Origin: Roseiarcus sp963717215
GTDB taxonomy: Bacteria > Pseudomonadota > Alphaproteobacteria > Rhizobiales > Beijerinckiaceae
Reading direction: 5' to 3'
DNA: 64,000 bases
Assembly: GCA_963717215.1 (NCBI GenBank)
Contig: CAVQVS010000003.1
Location: forward strand, 217,434 to 281,433
Made by a program: the position numbers and the translations under genes. Positions 1 through 7,547 of the stretch are shown in pieces. The notes beneath the pieces are model-generated. The model saw only the letters and a list, made by a program, of their open reading frames with translations. It made no database searches and was not told the origin of the DNA. How positions within the stretch are numbered: position 1 is the first letter of the stretch; every line of letters starts with the position of its first letter.

Positions 1-1093
1 GCCTTGCGCGCTCATGGATGGCGCGGCGATAGTCGTCGAGGCTCATCGCCTCGGCTCGGGCCGCAAGGTCTTGCATCGGCTGGCTGAGTTTGCTCGCGTC
101 GCGCGCGCGGTAGGTGTTGAGCGGCCAGCGCGATTCCCAGGCGATGATGGTGTGGGAGAGCTCGCGTGCGTCGTGGATCGCGTCCTCGACCGCGGCGACT
201 TTTTCGCTTTCGTGCCGCGACACGAGCATGACGCCGGCTGACTTGAGTTTCGCCGCTGCTTCTTGAAGCGCTTCCTTCGCGGATGCCGTCGCCACCGCCC
301 AACCGTCGGTCTCCAGAATCGCGAGTCGGCGCGGTTTCAACGGGGCAGGGCAGATCTGCGGGCCGTACAGGCCGGGATAGCCGGGATCTCCGCCGGCGCG
401 GCGCGAGATCTCGTAGGCGACAGCCCAAGCCTCCGGCAGACTCGCGGCGATGGGTCCGTGCGTGCTCTGGGAAAGGGCGTCATGGGCGCCCCCGCGGTTG
501 ATCGCGCCGACCGTCGGCTTGAAGCCGAAGCAGCCGCAGAAGCTTGATGGCCGCACGATCGAGCCGAACACTTGGGTGCCAATGCCAACGCTGATCGCGC
601 CGACCGCGACCGCCGCGGCCGAGCCGCTGCTCGAGCCGCCGGGCGTGCGGGTCAGGTCCCACGGATTCTTGGTCGCGCGCGGCTGCATCCACGCGAACTC
701 GGTCGTCACTGTCTTGCCGATGATGACGGCGCCGGCTTCACGCAAAGCCGCAACACTGGCTGCGTCGCGCTCGCTGCGGTGTCCGACGAACAGTGGCGAG
801 CCGTGCTCGGTCGGCATGTCGATAGTTTCGATGATGTCCTTGATTCCGATCGGCATGCCGTCGATCGGCGACAGAGGCTTGCCGGAGCGCCAGCGCTCGG
901 TCGAAGAATCCGCCGCCGCCCGCGCGCCGGCGAGATTGAGCGCGACGAACGCGCCGATCTTCGGCTCCCAAATGTCGATCTCGGCGATGCAGCGCTCGAG
1001 GAATGCGCGCGGCGAGTTTTTGGCGCTCGCGAAATCCGCCGTCGCCGGAAGAAATGCCTGCATCCGGGGCTGACCCGCATCAGGCGCGTTCAT
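1..1093 (-). CDS. Amidase signature (AS) family amidase, 3' end outside window
   Basis: The minus-strand reading frame opens with ATG at 1093 and is still open at base 1, so about 364 residues of a usual 400-480 are present. The product should hydrolyse an amide bond in the cytoplasm, but the substrate cannot be told. The AS hallmark is clear: a lysine in GIKDIIET, then the Gly/Ser-rich loop TPGGSSSGSAAAVAVG holding the cis-Ser, and the downstream nucleophile stretch FGSIVRPSSFCG with FKPTVG. Together these give the Ser-cisSer-Lys triad. GatA is possible in principle, but the solitary context and diverged loops fit a general amidase better. The next gene is divergent, with about 300 bp between them. 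Confidence 0.85.
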   Translation of the reverse strand, partial: MNAPDAGQPRMQAFLPATADFASAKNSPRAFLERCIAEIDIWEPKIGAFVALNLAGARAAADSSTERWRSGKPLSPIDGMPIGIKDIIETIDMPTEHGSPLFVGHRSERDAASVAALREAGAVIIGKTVTTEFAWMQPRATKNPWDLTRTPGGSSSGSAAAVAVGAISVGIGTQVFGSIVRPSSFCGCFGFKPTVGAINRGGAHDALSQSTHGPIAASLPEAWAVAYEISRRAGGDPGYPGLYGPQICPAPLKPRRLAILETDGWAVATASAKEALQEAAAKLKSAGVMLVSRHESEKVAAVEDAIHDARELSHTIIAWESRWPLNTYRARDASKLSQPMQDLAARAEAMSLDDYRRAIHERAR

Positions 1094-1170
1094 GGGCTCG
1101 CTTATGTGGCTCTGCATTGCGTCCGATCTCGGCTTCGCCTGGCGTCGGTATAGCGCGGCCCAACGGGGCC

Positions 1171-1200
1171 GTCATCGCGAGCGAAGCGATCCAGGGGGCC
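1171..1200. repeat. Possible REP-like intergenic repeat fragment
   Basis: Within the 300-bp gap between the divergent amidase and cyclase genes lies a stretch reading GTCATCGCGAGCGAAGCGAT followed by CCAGG. From memory it resembles a short intergenic repeat common in Bradyrhizobium and Rhodopseudomonas relatives. I see only one copy here, so the repeat nature rests on recall, not on the window. The rest of the 1094-1394 gap shows no gene. A GGGAGG ribosome site precedes the cyclase start. Confidence 0.3.
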
Positions 1201-1394
1201 ATAAGGCGCAGGACGTTCCCTGGGTTGCGTCGTCGCCTACCCTCCTCGCATGGGCAGCCGGATGCGGCATTGCTTGGAGGTAGGCGCGAGAGACGAACGC
1301 AGATTTTTGCCGCTTCGCAGAGGATCTGCTAGCTTGCGCTCTTCGCTTGCCGCGATGTGTCGGATAATTTGTCGCGCGGCCTTGGGAGGACGTC

Positions 1395-4300
1395 ATGGAC
1401 GTCGCCACTTGGCTCCGAGGCCTCGGTCTTGAACGGCACGAGACCGTATTTCGCGACAACCTGATCGACCTGGATGTCGTTCGCGAGCTGACCGAGAGCG
1501 ACCTCGAAAAGCTCGGTCTGGCGCTCGGCGACCGTAAGCGCCTCCTGAAGGCGATCGCCAATCTGCCGGCGACAGGGCCGACGGCCGCGATCCCCATCGC
1601 CGCCCCCCGTGCGCGAGACAAAGCAGAGCGCCGTCCCGTGACCGTGATGTTCTGCGATCTGGTCGGATCGACCAGCCTTGCCGCGACGCTCGACGCCGAG
1701 GATTGGCGCGACCTCGTCGGCGCCTATCTCGATGACGCCGCCAAGGCGATCGGCCAATATGGCGGCCATGTCGCCAAGAAGCTCGGCGACGGGCTGATGG
1801 CGCTGTTCGGATTTCCGAGGGCGCAGGAGAATGACGCGGAACGCGCCGCGCGCGCGGGCCTGGCGATCTTTCGCGCGCTCGAAGACTTGAACGCCGCGAA
1901 CGCCGGGCGTGGACTCCCCGCGCTCGCCGCCCGCATCGGGCTCGATAGCGGTCCGGTCGTCGTGGATTCCACCGGCGAGGTGTTTGGCGACGCGCCCAAC
2001 CTCGCCGCTCGGGCGCAAGGCGCCGCCGAGCCGGGAACGATGCTCGTCACGGCGGCCGTGTGGCGACAGGTCGCGGGCCTGTTCGTCGTCGAAGACAAAG
2101 GCCCGCATGAACTCAAGGGCGTTCCGGGCTCGCCGGTTCTGCATCGTATCCTGCGCCCCAGCGGCGGCGGTCGTCGCGCCGGCGCACGCATCCAGACGCC
2201 GCTCGTCGGGCGCGACGACGATCTCGGGGTCCTGATCAAGCGCTGGCAGCGGGCGCGAGGCGGCGACGGGCAGTTCGTTCAGATCGTCGGCGAGCCCGGA
2301 ATCGGCAAGTCCCGGCTCCTTGATGAGTTTCGCGGCCGGCTCGCGGAGACGCCCCATTCCTGGATCGAATGGACCGCCTCGCAACTGTTGCAGAACACGG
2401 CGCTGCATCCGCTGACCGAGTGGGGCAAGCAGCGGTTTGGCGCGGCCGAAGTCGCGCTGGAGAGGCGGCTTGCCGACCTCGAATCCTCGCTCACGCAGGT
2501 GAATCTCGATCCGGTCGAGTCTGCGCCCCTGCTCGCGCCCCTGCTCGACATTTCCGCCGCAACGATTGGCGCGCCTGAACTTCCGCCCGACGAACTGCGC
2601 CGCCGCCAGCTCGCGGCGATGGCCGCCTGGTTGCTTGCGGGAGCGCGCGCTCAGCCGCTCGTGCTCGCCTTCGAAGACCTGCACTGGGCCGACCCGACCT
2701 CGCTCGATCTCCTGAAGATGCTCGCCGAACGCGGCGCATCGGCGCCGCTTATGATCGTCGCCACGGCGCGCCCCGAATTTCGCGCGCCATGGGCGACGCG
2801 CTCGCACCATGGGATCATTTCGCTGGTTCCGCTCGATCGTCAGCAGGTGCGCCAGATGGTCGGCTCCATTGCCGAGCTTTATGCGTTTTCCGCGGACGCA
2901 CTCGAGGGTGTTGCGGTCCGCACCGGCGGTGTCCCGTTGTTCATCGAGGAAGTGACGCGGCTCATGCTCGAAGGCGGAGCGCAAGGGATTCCGCCGACTT
3001 TGCAGCAATCGCTCGCCGCGCGGCTCGATCGACTTGGCGATGCTCGCGAAGTCGCGCAGATGGGCGCGGTCGTGGGTCGGGAGTTCAGGTTCGGCCTCCT
3101 GCATGCGATCGCTGGGGCGCCGGAGACTGAACTCAGTCTCGCGCTTGAGAAGCTCGTCGACGCCGACCTCCTGTTCGTCGACGGCGTCGTGCCTGATTCA
3201 ACCTACCGTTTCAAGCACGCGCTGATTCAAGAAGCTGCGTATGAAAGCATGCTGCGGAGCAGGCGTTGCGAAATTCATGCTGAGATCGCGGAAGCCCTCG
3301 TGCGCTTGCAGCCGGCGATCGTGGAAACGGCGCCGGAAACGGTCGCGACGCATCTGGCGCGCGCAGGCGACAAGGCGGGAGCCGCGGAATACTGGCAAAA
3401 AGCCGGGCAGCTCGCACAGAGAAACTCCGCCTATCGGGAGGCGATCGGCGCCTATCAAAGCGCTTTACAGCACATGAGTAAACAGGATCGAGCGTTCGTC
3501 GACGTCAACCGAGCCATCGCCTCGGTGTATTTTGCCGCAGGCGAGCACGAGTTGAATCTCAAGCACCTTGAGGAGGCTGTCTCGGCCGCCGACGCAAGCG
3601 GCGATCCGGTCACGATGACCGAGATCGCGATGCAACAATGTCATGTACTCAGTCAGTACGGCGGTGATCCCAGGCAGGCGATTCATGTCGGCCGCCGAGC
3701 TCTCGAATCGGCCGCTCGCCTGGAGGACGAGGCGCTCGCCTATGGCGCGAGATTCGCTTTGGGGCACGCCTGCTGGATCGGCGGAGACTATGGCAGCGTG
3801 ATCGAGCTTCTGTCAGCCAATCTTCCAGAGAACATGCGCGATCCGACGCAGATCCGCGACTTCGGGACTGCGGGCTCGTTGCTCCTGGATTCGATGTTGA
3901 TTCTTGCGCATACGCTTGCCCATCGCGGCGATTTTGATCGAGCCTTCGCGATCCTGGAGCGTGCGGGGGGCCTTCCGCAAAAGAATGCTTTCGATTCCAG
4001 CATACTCAAAAATCATCACGCTCGCGCGCATTTGTTTCGCGGCGACGCGGATTCGGCGGCCCCTCTATTGCAAGCAGCGATAGAGCAGGCGACCCGAGAT
4101 GGGGTCGCGTTTACTCTGCCCTGGCATCAGGCCTTGCTAGGCTACGCTTTCGCGCTCAAAGGCGAATTTGAAACCGCCCTTCCGCTGCTCGAAACCGCTC
4201 TCGAAAGGTCGCTCGAGATCCATCTGCCATATCTCACGTCATCGACGGGCGCCCGCCTCGGCGAGACGCTCGCGCCCCGGGAGCCTAAGCGAGCCCTCGA

Positions 4301-4610
4301 CGTCGCCGAGACCGCGCTTGGGGTTGCCAGGACAAGCGGACATCGCGCGATCGAAGCGGAACTGCTTCGAGTCAAAGCGTCAGCGTTGCTCGGCATCGAC
4401 TCCGAGGCTGCCGAAGCCGCAGCGAACAACGGGTATGCGCTTGCGCAGGAATTGGGTCTTGGCCCAGAACAGGCCCACGGCTTGCGTACTCTTGGCGACA
4501 TCATGGCCGCCAAGGGCGATCAGATGAAGGCCGATGAGCTTCACGGCCTTGCGCGCGCCAAATATCGAAGCCTCGGCATGTCGCACTGGGCCGAAGCGCC
4601 CTGGCGATGA
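1395..4610 (+). CDS. SAM domain / class III nucleotide cyclase / AAA-type ATPase / TPR protein
   Basis: A 1071-residue cytoplasmic signalling protein. Residues 1-60 form a SAM domain (MDVATWLRGLGLERHE and LALGDRKRLLKAI). Residues 75-245 form a class III adenylate/guanylate cyclase domain. Both metal aspartates are visible (FCDLVGSTS and KLGDGLMALFG), as are the Asn and Arg of the transition-state pair in APNLAARAQG. An ATPase follows from about 270, with Walker A GEPGIGKSR and a LAFEDLHWADP Walker B region. The C-terminal third is TPR-like helical repeats. The architecture matches large cyclase-ATPase regulators of alphaproteobacteria, whose input is generally unknown. Start chosen for GGGAGG six bases upstream. 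The gene stands alone, divergent from the amidase. The product could be cAMP or cGMP; specificity was not assigned. Confidence 0.88.
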   Translation: MDVATWLRGLGLERHETVFRDNLIDLDVVRELTESDLEKLGLALGDRKRLLKAIANLPATGPTAAIPIAAPRARDKAERRPVTVMFCDLVGSTSLAATLDAEDWRDLVGAYLDDAAKAIGQYGGHVAKKLGDGLMALFGFPRAQENDAERAARAGLAIFRALEDLNAANAGRGLPALAARIGLDSGPVVVDSTGEVFGDAPNLAARAQGAAEPGTMLVTAAVWRQVAGLFVVEDKGPHELKGVPGSPVLHRILRPSGGGRRAGARIQTPLVGRDDDLGVLIKRWQRARGGDGQFVQIVGEPGIGKSRLLDEFRGRLAETPHSWIEWTASQLLQNTALHPLTEWGKQRFGAAEVALERRLADLESSLTQVNLDPVESAPLLAPLLDISAATIGAPELPPDELRRRQLAAMAAWLLAGARAQPLVLAFEDLHWADPTSLDLLKMLAERGASAPLMIVATARPEFRAPWATRSHHGIISLVPLDRQQVRQMVGSIAELYAFSADALEGVAVRTGGVPLFIEEVTRLMLEGGAQGIPPTLQQSLAARLDRLGDAREVAQMGAVVGREFRFGLLHAIAGAPETELSLALEKLVDADLLFVDGVVPDSTYRFKHALIQEAAYESMLRSRRCEIHAEIAEALVRLQPAIVETAPETVATHLARAGDKAGAAEYWQKAGQLAQRNSAYREAIGAYQSALQHMSKQDRAFVDVNRAIASVYFAAGEHELNLKHLEEAVSAADASGDPVTMTEIAMQQCHVLSQYGGDPRQAIHVGRRALESAARLEDEALAYGARFALGHACWIGGDYGSVIELLSANLPENMRDPTQIRDFGTAGSLLLDSMLILAHTLAHRGDFDRAFAILERAGGLPQKNAFDSSILKNHHARAHLFRGDADSAAPLLQAAIEQATRDGVAFTLPWHQALLGYAFALKGEFETALPLLETALERSLEIHLPYLTSSTGARLGETLAPREPKRALDVAETALGVARTSGHRAIEAELLRVKASALLGIDSEAAEAAANNGYALAQELGLGPEQAHGLRTLGDIMAAKGDQMKADELHGLARAKYRSLGMSHWAEAPWR

Positions 4611-4868
4611 CAAGGCGGCCTGGCGCTTCGTGGACCGTCCGTCAATAGGCTGAACTTGGGCGGCAAGGGCTCAGCACGCCAAGAGGGGAATATTCATATC
4701 GACGCGTCTCAAACTCGCCGCCGCGCGGCCCCAAGGGACGAGGCAAAGGAGAGGGGTAACCCGGCCAAGGGCAAAAGGCTAGGAACTTCCTGCGCACCAT
4801 GTTAGGCAGCCGCGCCATGCAGCGGATGCGAATCTTGCGCCTTCCGCCCGCTCAATCCACATAGAGGC

Positions 4869-6368
4869 ATGGCGATGGCGGTGATTGAACCCAATTCTAT
4901 TCCTGAAGGCCTTGCGTTCGACGATGTCCTGCTGCGTCCGGGCCTGAGCGCCGTGATGCCAAGCGCGACGAATATCGGAACGCAGCTCACGCGGGCGATT
5001 CGCCTGAATCTGCCGATCATCTCGGCCGCGATGGACACGGTCACCGAGGCGAGGCTCGCCATCGCCATGGCGGAAGCGGGCGGGATCGGCGTCATCCACC
5101 GCAATCTTGCACCCGCAGATCAGGCGGAAGAGGTGCGTAAGGTCAAGCGCTTCGAAAGCGGCATGGTGGTCGATCCGATCACGATCTTTCCCGACGCCAC
5201 GCTCGCCGACGCGCTCGCCCTCATGCGTCGAGCGTCGATCTCCGGCATTCCGGTGGTCGAGCGCGGAGCGGACGGAAAGCCTGCGAAGCTCCTCGGCATA
5301 CTCACCAACCGCGACGTTCGCTTCGCCGACGATCCGCTCCAGCCGGTGACGGACCTCATGACCCGCAAGGTGGTGACCGTCGGCGAGGGGGTGAACCACG
5401 AAGAGGCCCGCCGGCTCCTGCATATTCACCGCATCGAGAAACTTGTGGTCGTCGACGATGCGCAACGCTGCGTTGGGCTCATCACCGTCAAGGATATCGA
5501 GAAGGCGACCACGCATCCCAACGCCGCGAAGGATGGCGACGGGCGCCTGCGCGTCGCCGCCGCCACCACGGTCGGCGACAAGGGATTCGAGCGCGCCGAA
5601 ATGCTGATGGCCGCGGGCGTCGACTGCCTCGTCGTCGACACCGCGCACGGCCATTCCGAACTGGTCCTCGCCCAAGTCCGGCGTATCCAGCGCGCGACCA
5701 ACAAAGTCTCGGTCATCGCGGGCAATGTGGCGACGCGCGAGGGGGCGCAGGCGCTGATCGACGCCGGCGCGGACGCGATCAAGGTCGGCATCGGGCCGGG
5801 CTCGATCTGCACCACCCGGATCGTCGCGGGCGTCGGCGTGCCGCAACTGACGGCGATCCTCGAAGCCGCGGAGGCCGCGCGCGCCTCCGGCGTGCCGGTG
5901 ATCGGCGACGGCGGGGTGAAATATTCCGGCGACCTCGCCAAGGCGATCGCGGGCGGGGCGGACAGCGTGATGATCGGCTCGCTGCTCGCCGGCACCGACG
6001 AGAGCCCGGGCGAAGTTTTCCTCTACCAGGGACGCTCGTACAAGAGCTACCGCGGCATGGGCTCGCTTGGCGCAATGGCGCAAGGCTCCGCCGATCGCTA
6101 CTTCCAGCAGGATGTGAAGGATTTGGTGAAGCTCGTGCCCGAAGGGGTGGAGGGCCAAGTGCCCTATCGGGGCCCGACGGCCGCGATCGTGCATCAGCTC
6201 GCCGGGGGCTTGCGCGCGGCGATGGGCTATGTCGGCGCGGAGACCATCCCCGAGTTCCAGGACAAGGCGCGCTTCATGCGCATCACCAGCGCCGGTCTTC
6301 GCGAGAGCCACGTCCACGACGTCGCCATCACCCGCGAGAGCCCGAACTATCACCCGTCAGGAGCGTGA
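4869..6368 (+). CDS. guaB: Inosine-5'-monophosphate dehydrogenase
   Basis: A 499-residue enzyme converting IMP to XMP with NAD+, the committed step of GMP synthesis, in the cytosol. The N terminus carries the family signature GLAFDDVLLRPG. A CBS-pair insert occupies roughly residues 105-225. The catalytic cysteine lies in GPGSICTTRIVAG at about residue 314, followed by the flap region GSADRYFQQ. Length is typical. The first ATG (MAMAVI) is used; the internal ATG two codons later would also serve. The 258-bp upstream gap shows no recognisable gene. Downstream, the next genes are on the opposite strand, so guaB is monocistronic here. Confidence 0.97.
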   Translation: MAMAVIEPNSIPEGLAFDDVLLRPGLSAVMPSATNIGTQLTRAIRLNLPIISAAMDTVTEARLAIAMAEAGGIGVIHRNLAPADQAEEVRKVKRFESGMVVDPITIFPDATLADALALMRRASISGIPVVERGADGKPAKLLGILTNRDVRFADDPLQPVTDLMTRKVVTVGEGVNHEEARRLLHIHRIEKLVVVDDAQRCVGLITVKDIEKATTHPNAAKDGDGRLRVAAATTVGDKGFERAEMLMAAGVDCLVVDTAHGHSELVLAQVRRIQRATNKVSVIAGNVATREGAQALIDAGADAIKVGIGPGSICTTRIVAGVGVPQLTAILEAAEAARASGVPVIGDGGVKYSGDLAKAIAGGADSVMIGSLLAGTDESPGEVFLYQGRSYKSYRGMGSLGAMAQGSADRYFQQDVKDLVKLVPEGVEGQVPYRGPTAAIVHQLAGGLRAAMGYVGAETIPEFQDKARFMRITSAGLRESHVHDVAITRESPNYHPSGA

Positions 6369-6438
6369 GGGAAAAGGAAACATTGCCTTGTGGCGCTTGT
6401 CGATAGCGCCGGGTCGGTTTCGAACCAAGATGAGTTGG

Positions 6439-6963
6439 TCAGCTTCCGACTACAGGTGTTTCCGTCTTCTCGCCTCCCGGGCGGATGGGCGCCGCGGCAG
6501 CCTGAGCAGGGGGTATGAATGCGGCTCCCGTCGGGGTCGGCGAAATGTAAAAGTTCTGGGTGCCCCCTGGAAGCAGGCCGCCGCCCGGTGCAGCGTCCAA
6601 TGAGCGCACAGACTGTTGCGCGTCTGGCGCATATCCCCAGCCATTTGGCGGGTTGGGGCGGCGACCGTCAAGGAACCAGTCCGACGTAAACGATTTCGAA
6701 TGTCCGACCAGGACGACGAGGACCAGGAAGTAGGCGAAAAAGCCTACGGCAAGCCCGAGACCATAGGCAGCGAACAGCCCGCCCTGCTTGTCGAATAAGG
6801 CGGTCACGGCGCCCCCGCCGATCGCGCCGATCACCGTCGTGATATCGCCGATCTGCACGTCCCCCTTGCGATACCGGTTTATGAAATAGAGGTACCACCC
6901 GATCACCGCGCCGAAGCCGCCCGCGCCCCAAACCTGCAAGATCGCTAAATCGTGCGCGCTCAT
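6439..6963 (-). CDS. Small membrane protein with Pro/Ala-rich tail, last gene of the peptidoglycan-hydrolase operon
   Basis: 174 residues from MSAHDLAIL; the longer frame upstream of 6963 overlaps the preceding gene and is not needed. There are three likely membrane segments: residues about 7-26 (VWGAGGFGAVIGWYLYF), 40-55 and 63-85 (AYGLGLAVGFFAYFLVLVVL). A polar, proline- and glycine-rich tail follows and contains FYISPTPTGAAFIPP. I do not recognise the family. It follows the 82-residue membrane protein with only 2 bp between, so it belongs to the operon of the amidase-lysozyme-protease fusion. A holin-like or export-helper role is an inference from size, membrane segments and neighbours only. 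Confidence 0.6.
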   Translation of the reverse strand: MSAHDLAILQVWGAGGFGAVIGWYLYFINRYRKGDVQIGDITTVIGAIGGGAVTALFDKQGGLFAAYGLGLAVGFFAYFLVLVVLVGHSKSFTSDWFLDGRRPNPPNGWGYAPDAQQSVRSLDAAPGGGLLPGGTQNFYISPTPTGAAFIPPAQAAAAPIRPGGEKTETPVVGS

Positions 6964-6965
6964 TG

Positions 6966-7214
6966 TCAGCTTGTCCCGTGGCGAGTCAGCAGCAAAGCGC
7001 CGAGGGAGCCTGCCGCAACACCGAGCGTAAGTATCCGAAGGCCGTCCATGCCAAAGTGGCGCCATTCAAGAGCGGCGCCTCCGACAGCGAGCGCCGCCAC
7101 GAAAACGATCTCGCGCCAGGACACTGCACCGGCACGCACCGTGCGGACGTGAGCAATCGTCAGCGTTCCCAGCCAGCCGAGGACGGTCGCAAACCCGAGC
7201 GCGCCCCCGTTCAT
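6966..7214 (-). CDS. Very small membrane protein (82 aa) in the peptidoglycan-hydrolase operon
   Basis: Starts at MNGGALGFATVLG. It has a hydrophobic segment at residues 5-20, a second at about 33-46 (IVFVAALAVGGAALEW) and a third at 54-73 (LRILTLGVAAGSLGALLL), with an Arg/His-rich end. No family is recognised. It lies between the 88-residue prodomain-like gene (25 bp upstream) and the 174-residue membrane protein (2 bp downstream), all co-directional. Its size and three short membrane spans resemble phage holins in general form, but no holin motif can be claimed. Confidence 0.55.
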   Translation of the reverse strand: MNGGALGFATVLGWLGTLTIAHVRTVRAGAVSWREIVFVAALAVGGAALEWRHFGMDGLRILTLGVAAGSLGALLLTRHGTS

Positions 7215-7239
7215 TGCGCCGCCGATGAGTGGCGGGCTG

Positions 7240-7506
7240 TCAGGCGTCGCGCGCGGTGATCTCGCCCGTGACACGCGCGACGACGTCCCTGTCTCCCACC
7301 TGGGTCGGGAGGCGAGAGGCTACGGACCGGTCTCGTACGTAGGCGATCCAGGTCGGGGCTCCGGCATCGTCCCGCCCCTCGCCGACGCCCTCCACGCCAG
7401 CGATTTCTCTCAGCGCCGACTCCGCCTGCTGGCGTTGCGGATTGGCGCTCTCCTTCGGCGAGTAGCTCACCGGCCCGCTCTCGGGCATCGACGAATAGTC
7501 TACCAT
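7240..7506 (-). CDS. Stand-alone protein resembling the prodomain of trypsin-like peptidases
   Basis: 88 residues from MVDYSSMPES. The ATG at 7506 is preferred over 7521 because AAGGA sits seven bases upstream of it. The core (EIAGVEGVGEGRDD, TWIAYVRDRS, RLPTQVGDRDV, VARVTGEITA) follows the beta-alpha-beta pattern seen before the protease domain of Nal1-like trypsin-fold peptidases. The adjacent fusion protein has its own version of this pattern (VGVGIGAA, VLNVYVAQ, VNVHYTG). It starts 41 bp after the restored stop of that fusion. A separately encoded prodomain could act as a folding helper or inhibitor; that function is inference. Confidence 0.55.
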   Translation of the reverse strand: MVDYSSMPESGPVSYSPKESANPQRQQAESALREIAGVEGVGEGRDDAGAPTWIAYVRDRSVASRLPTQVGDRDVVARVTGEITARDA

Positions 7507-7547
7507 GACGGCGTCCTTCATCTCGCCATGGCTGCTGCGTTCGCATT

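Noticed and set aside
1329..3104. Long open frame antisense to the cyclase gene
   Set aside because: It mirrors the cyclase codon pattern in GC-rich DNA, has Arg/Gly-rich low-quality sequence and no domain or ribosome site.
4779..6353. Long open frame antisense to guaB
   Set aside because: Shadow of a highly conserved gene; composition is His/Arg/Asp-rich and matches no family.
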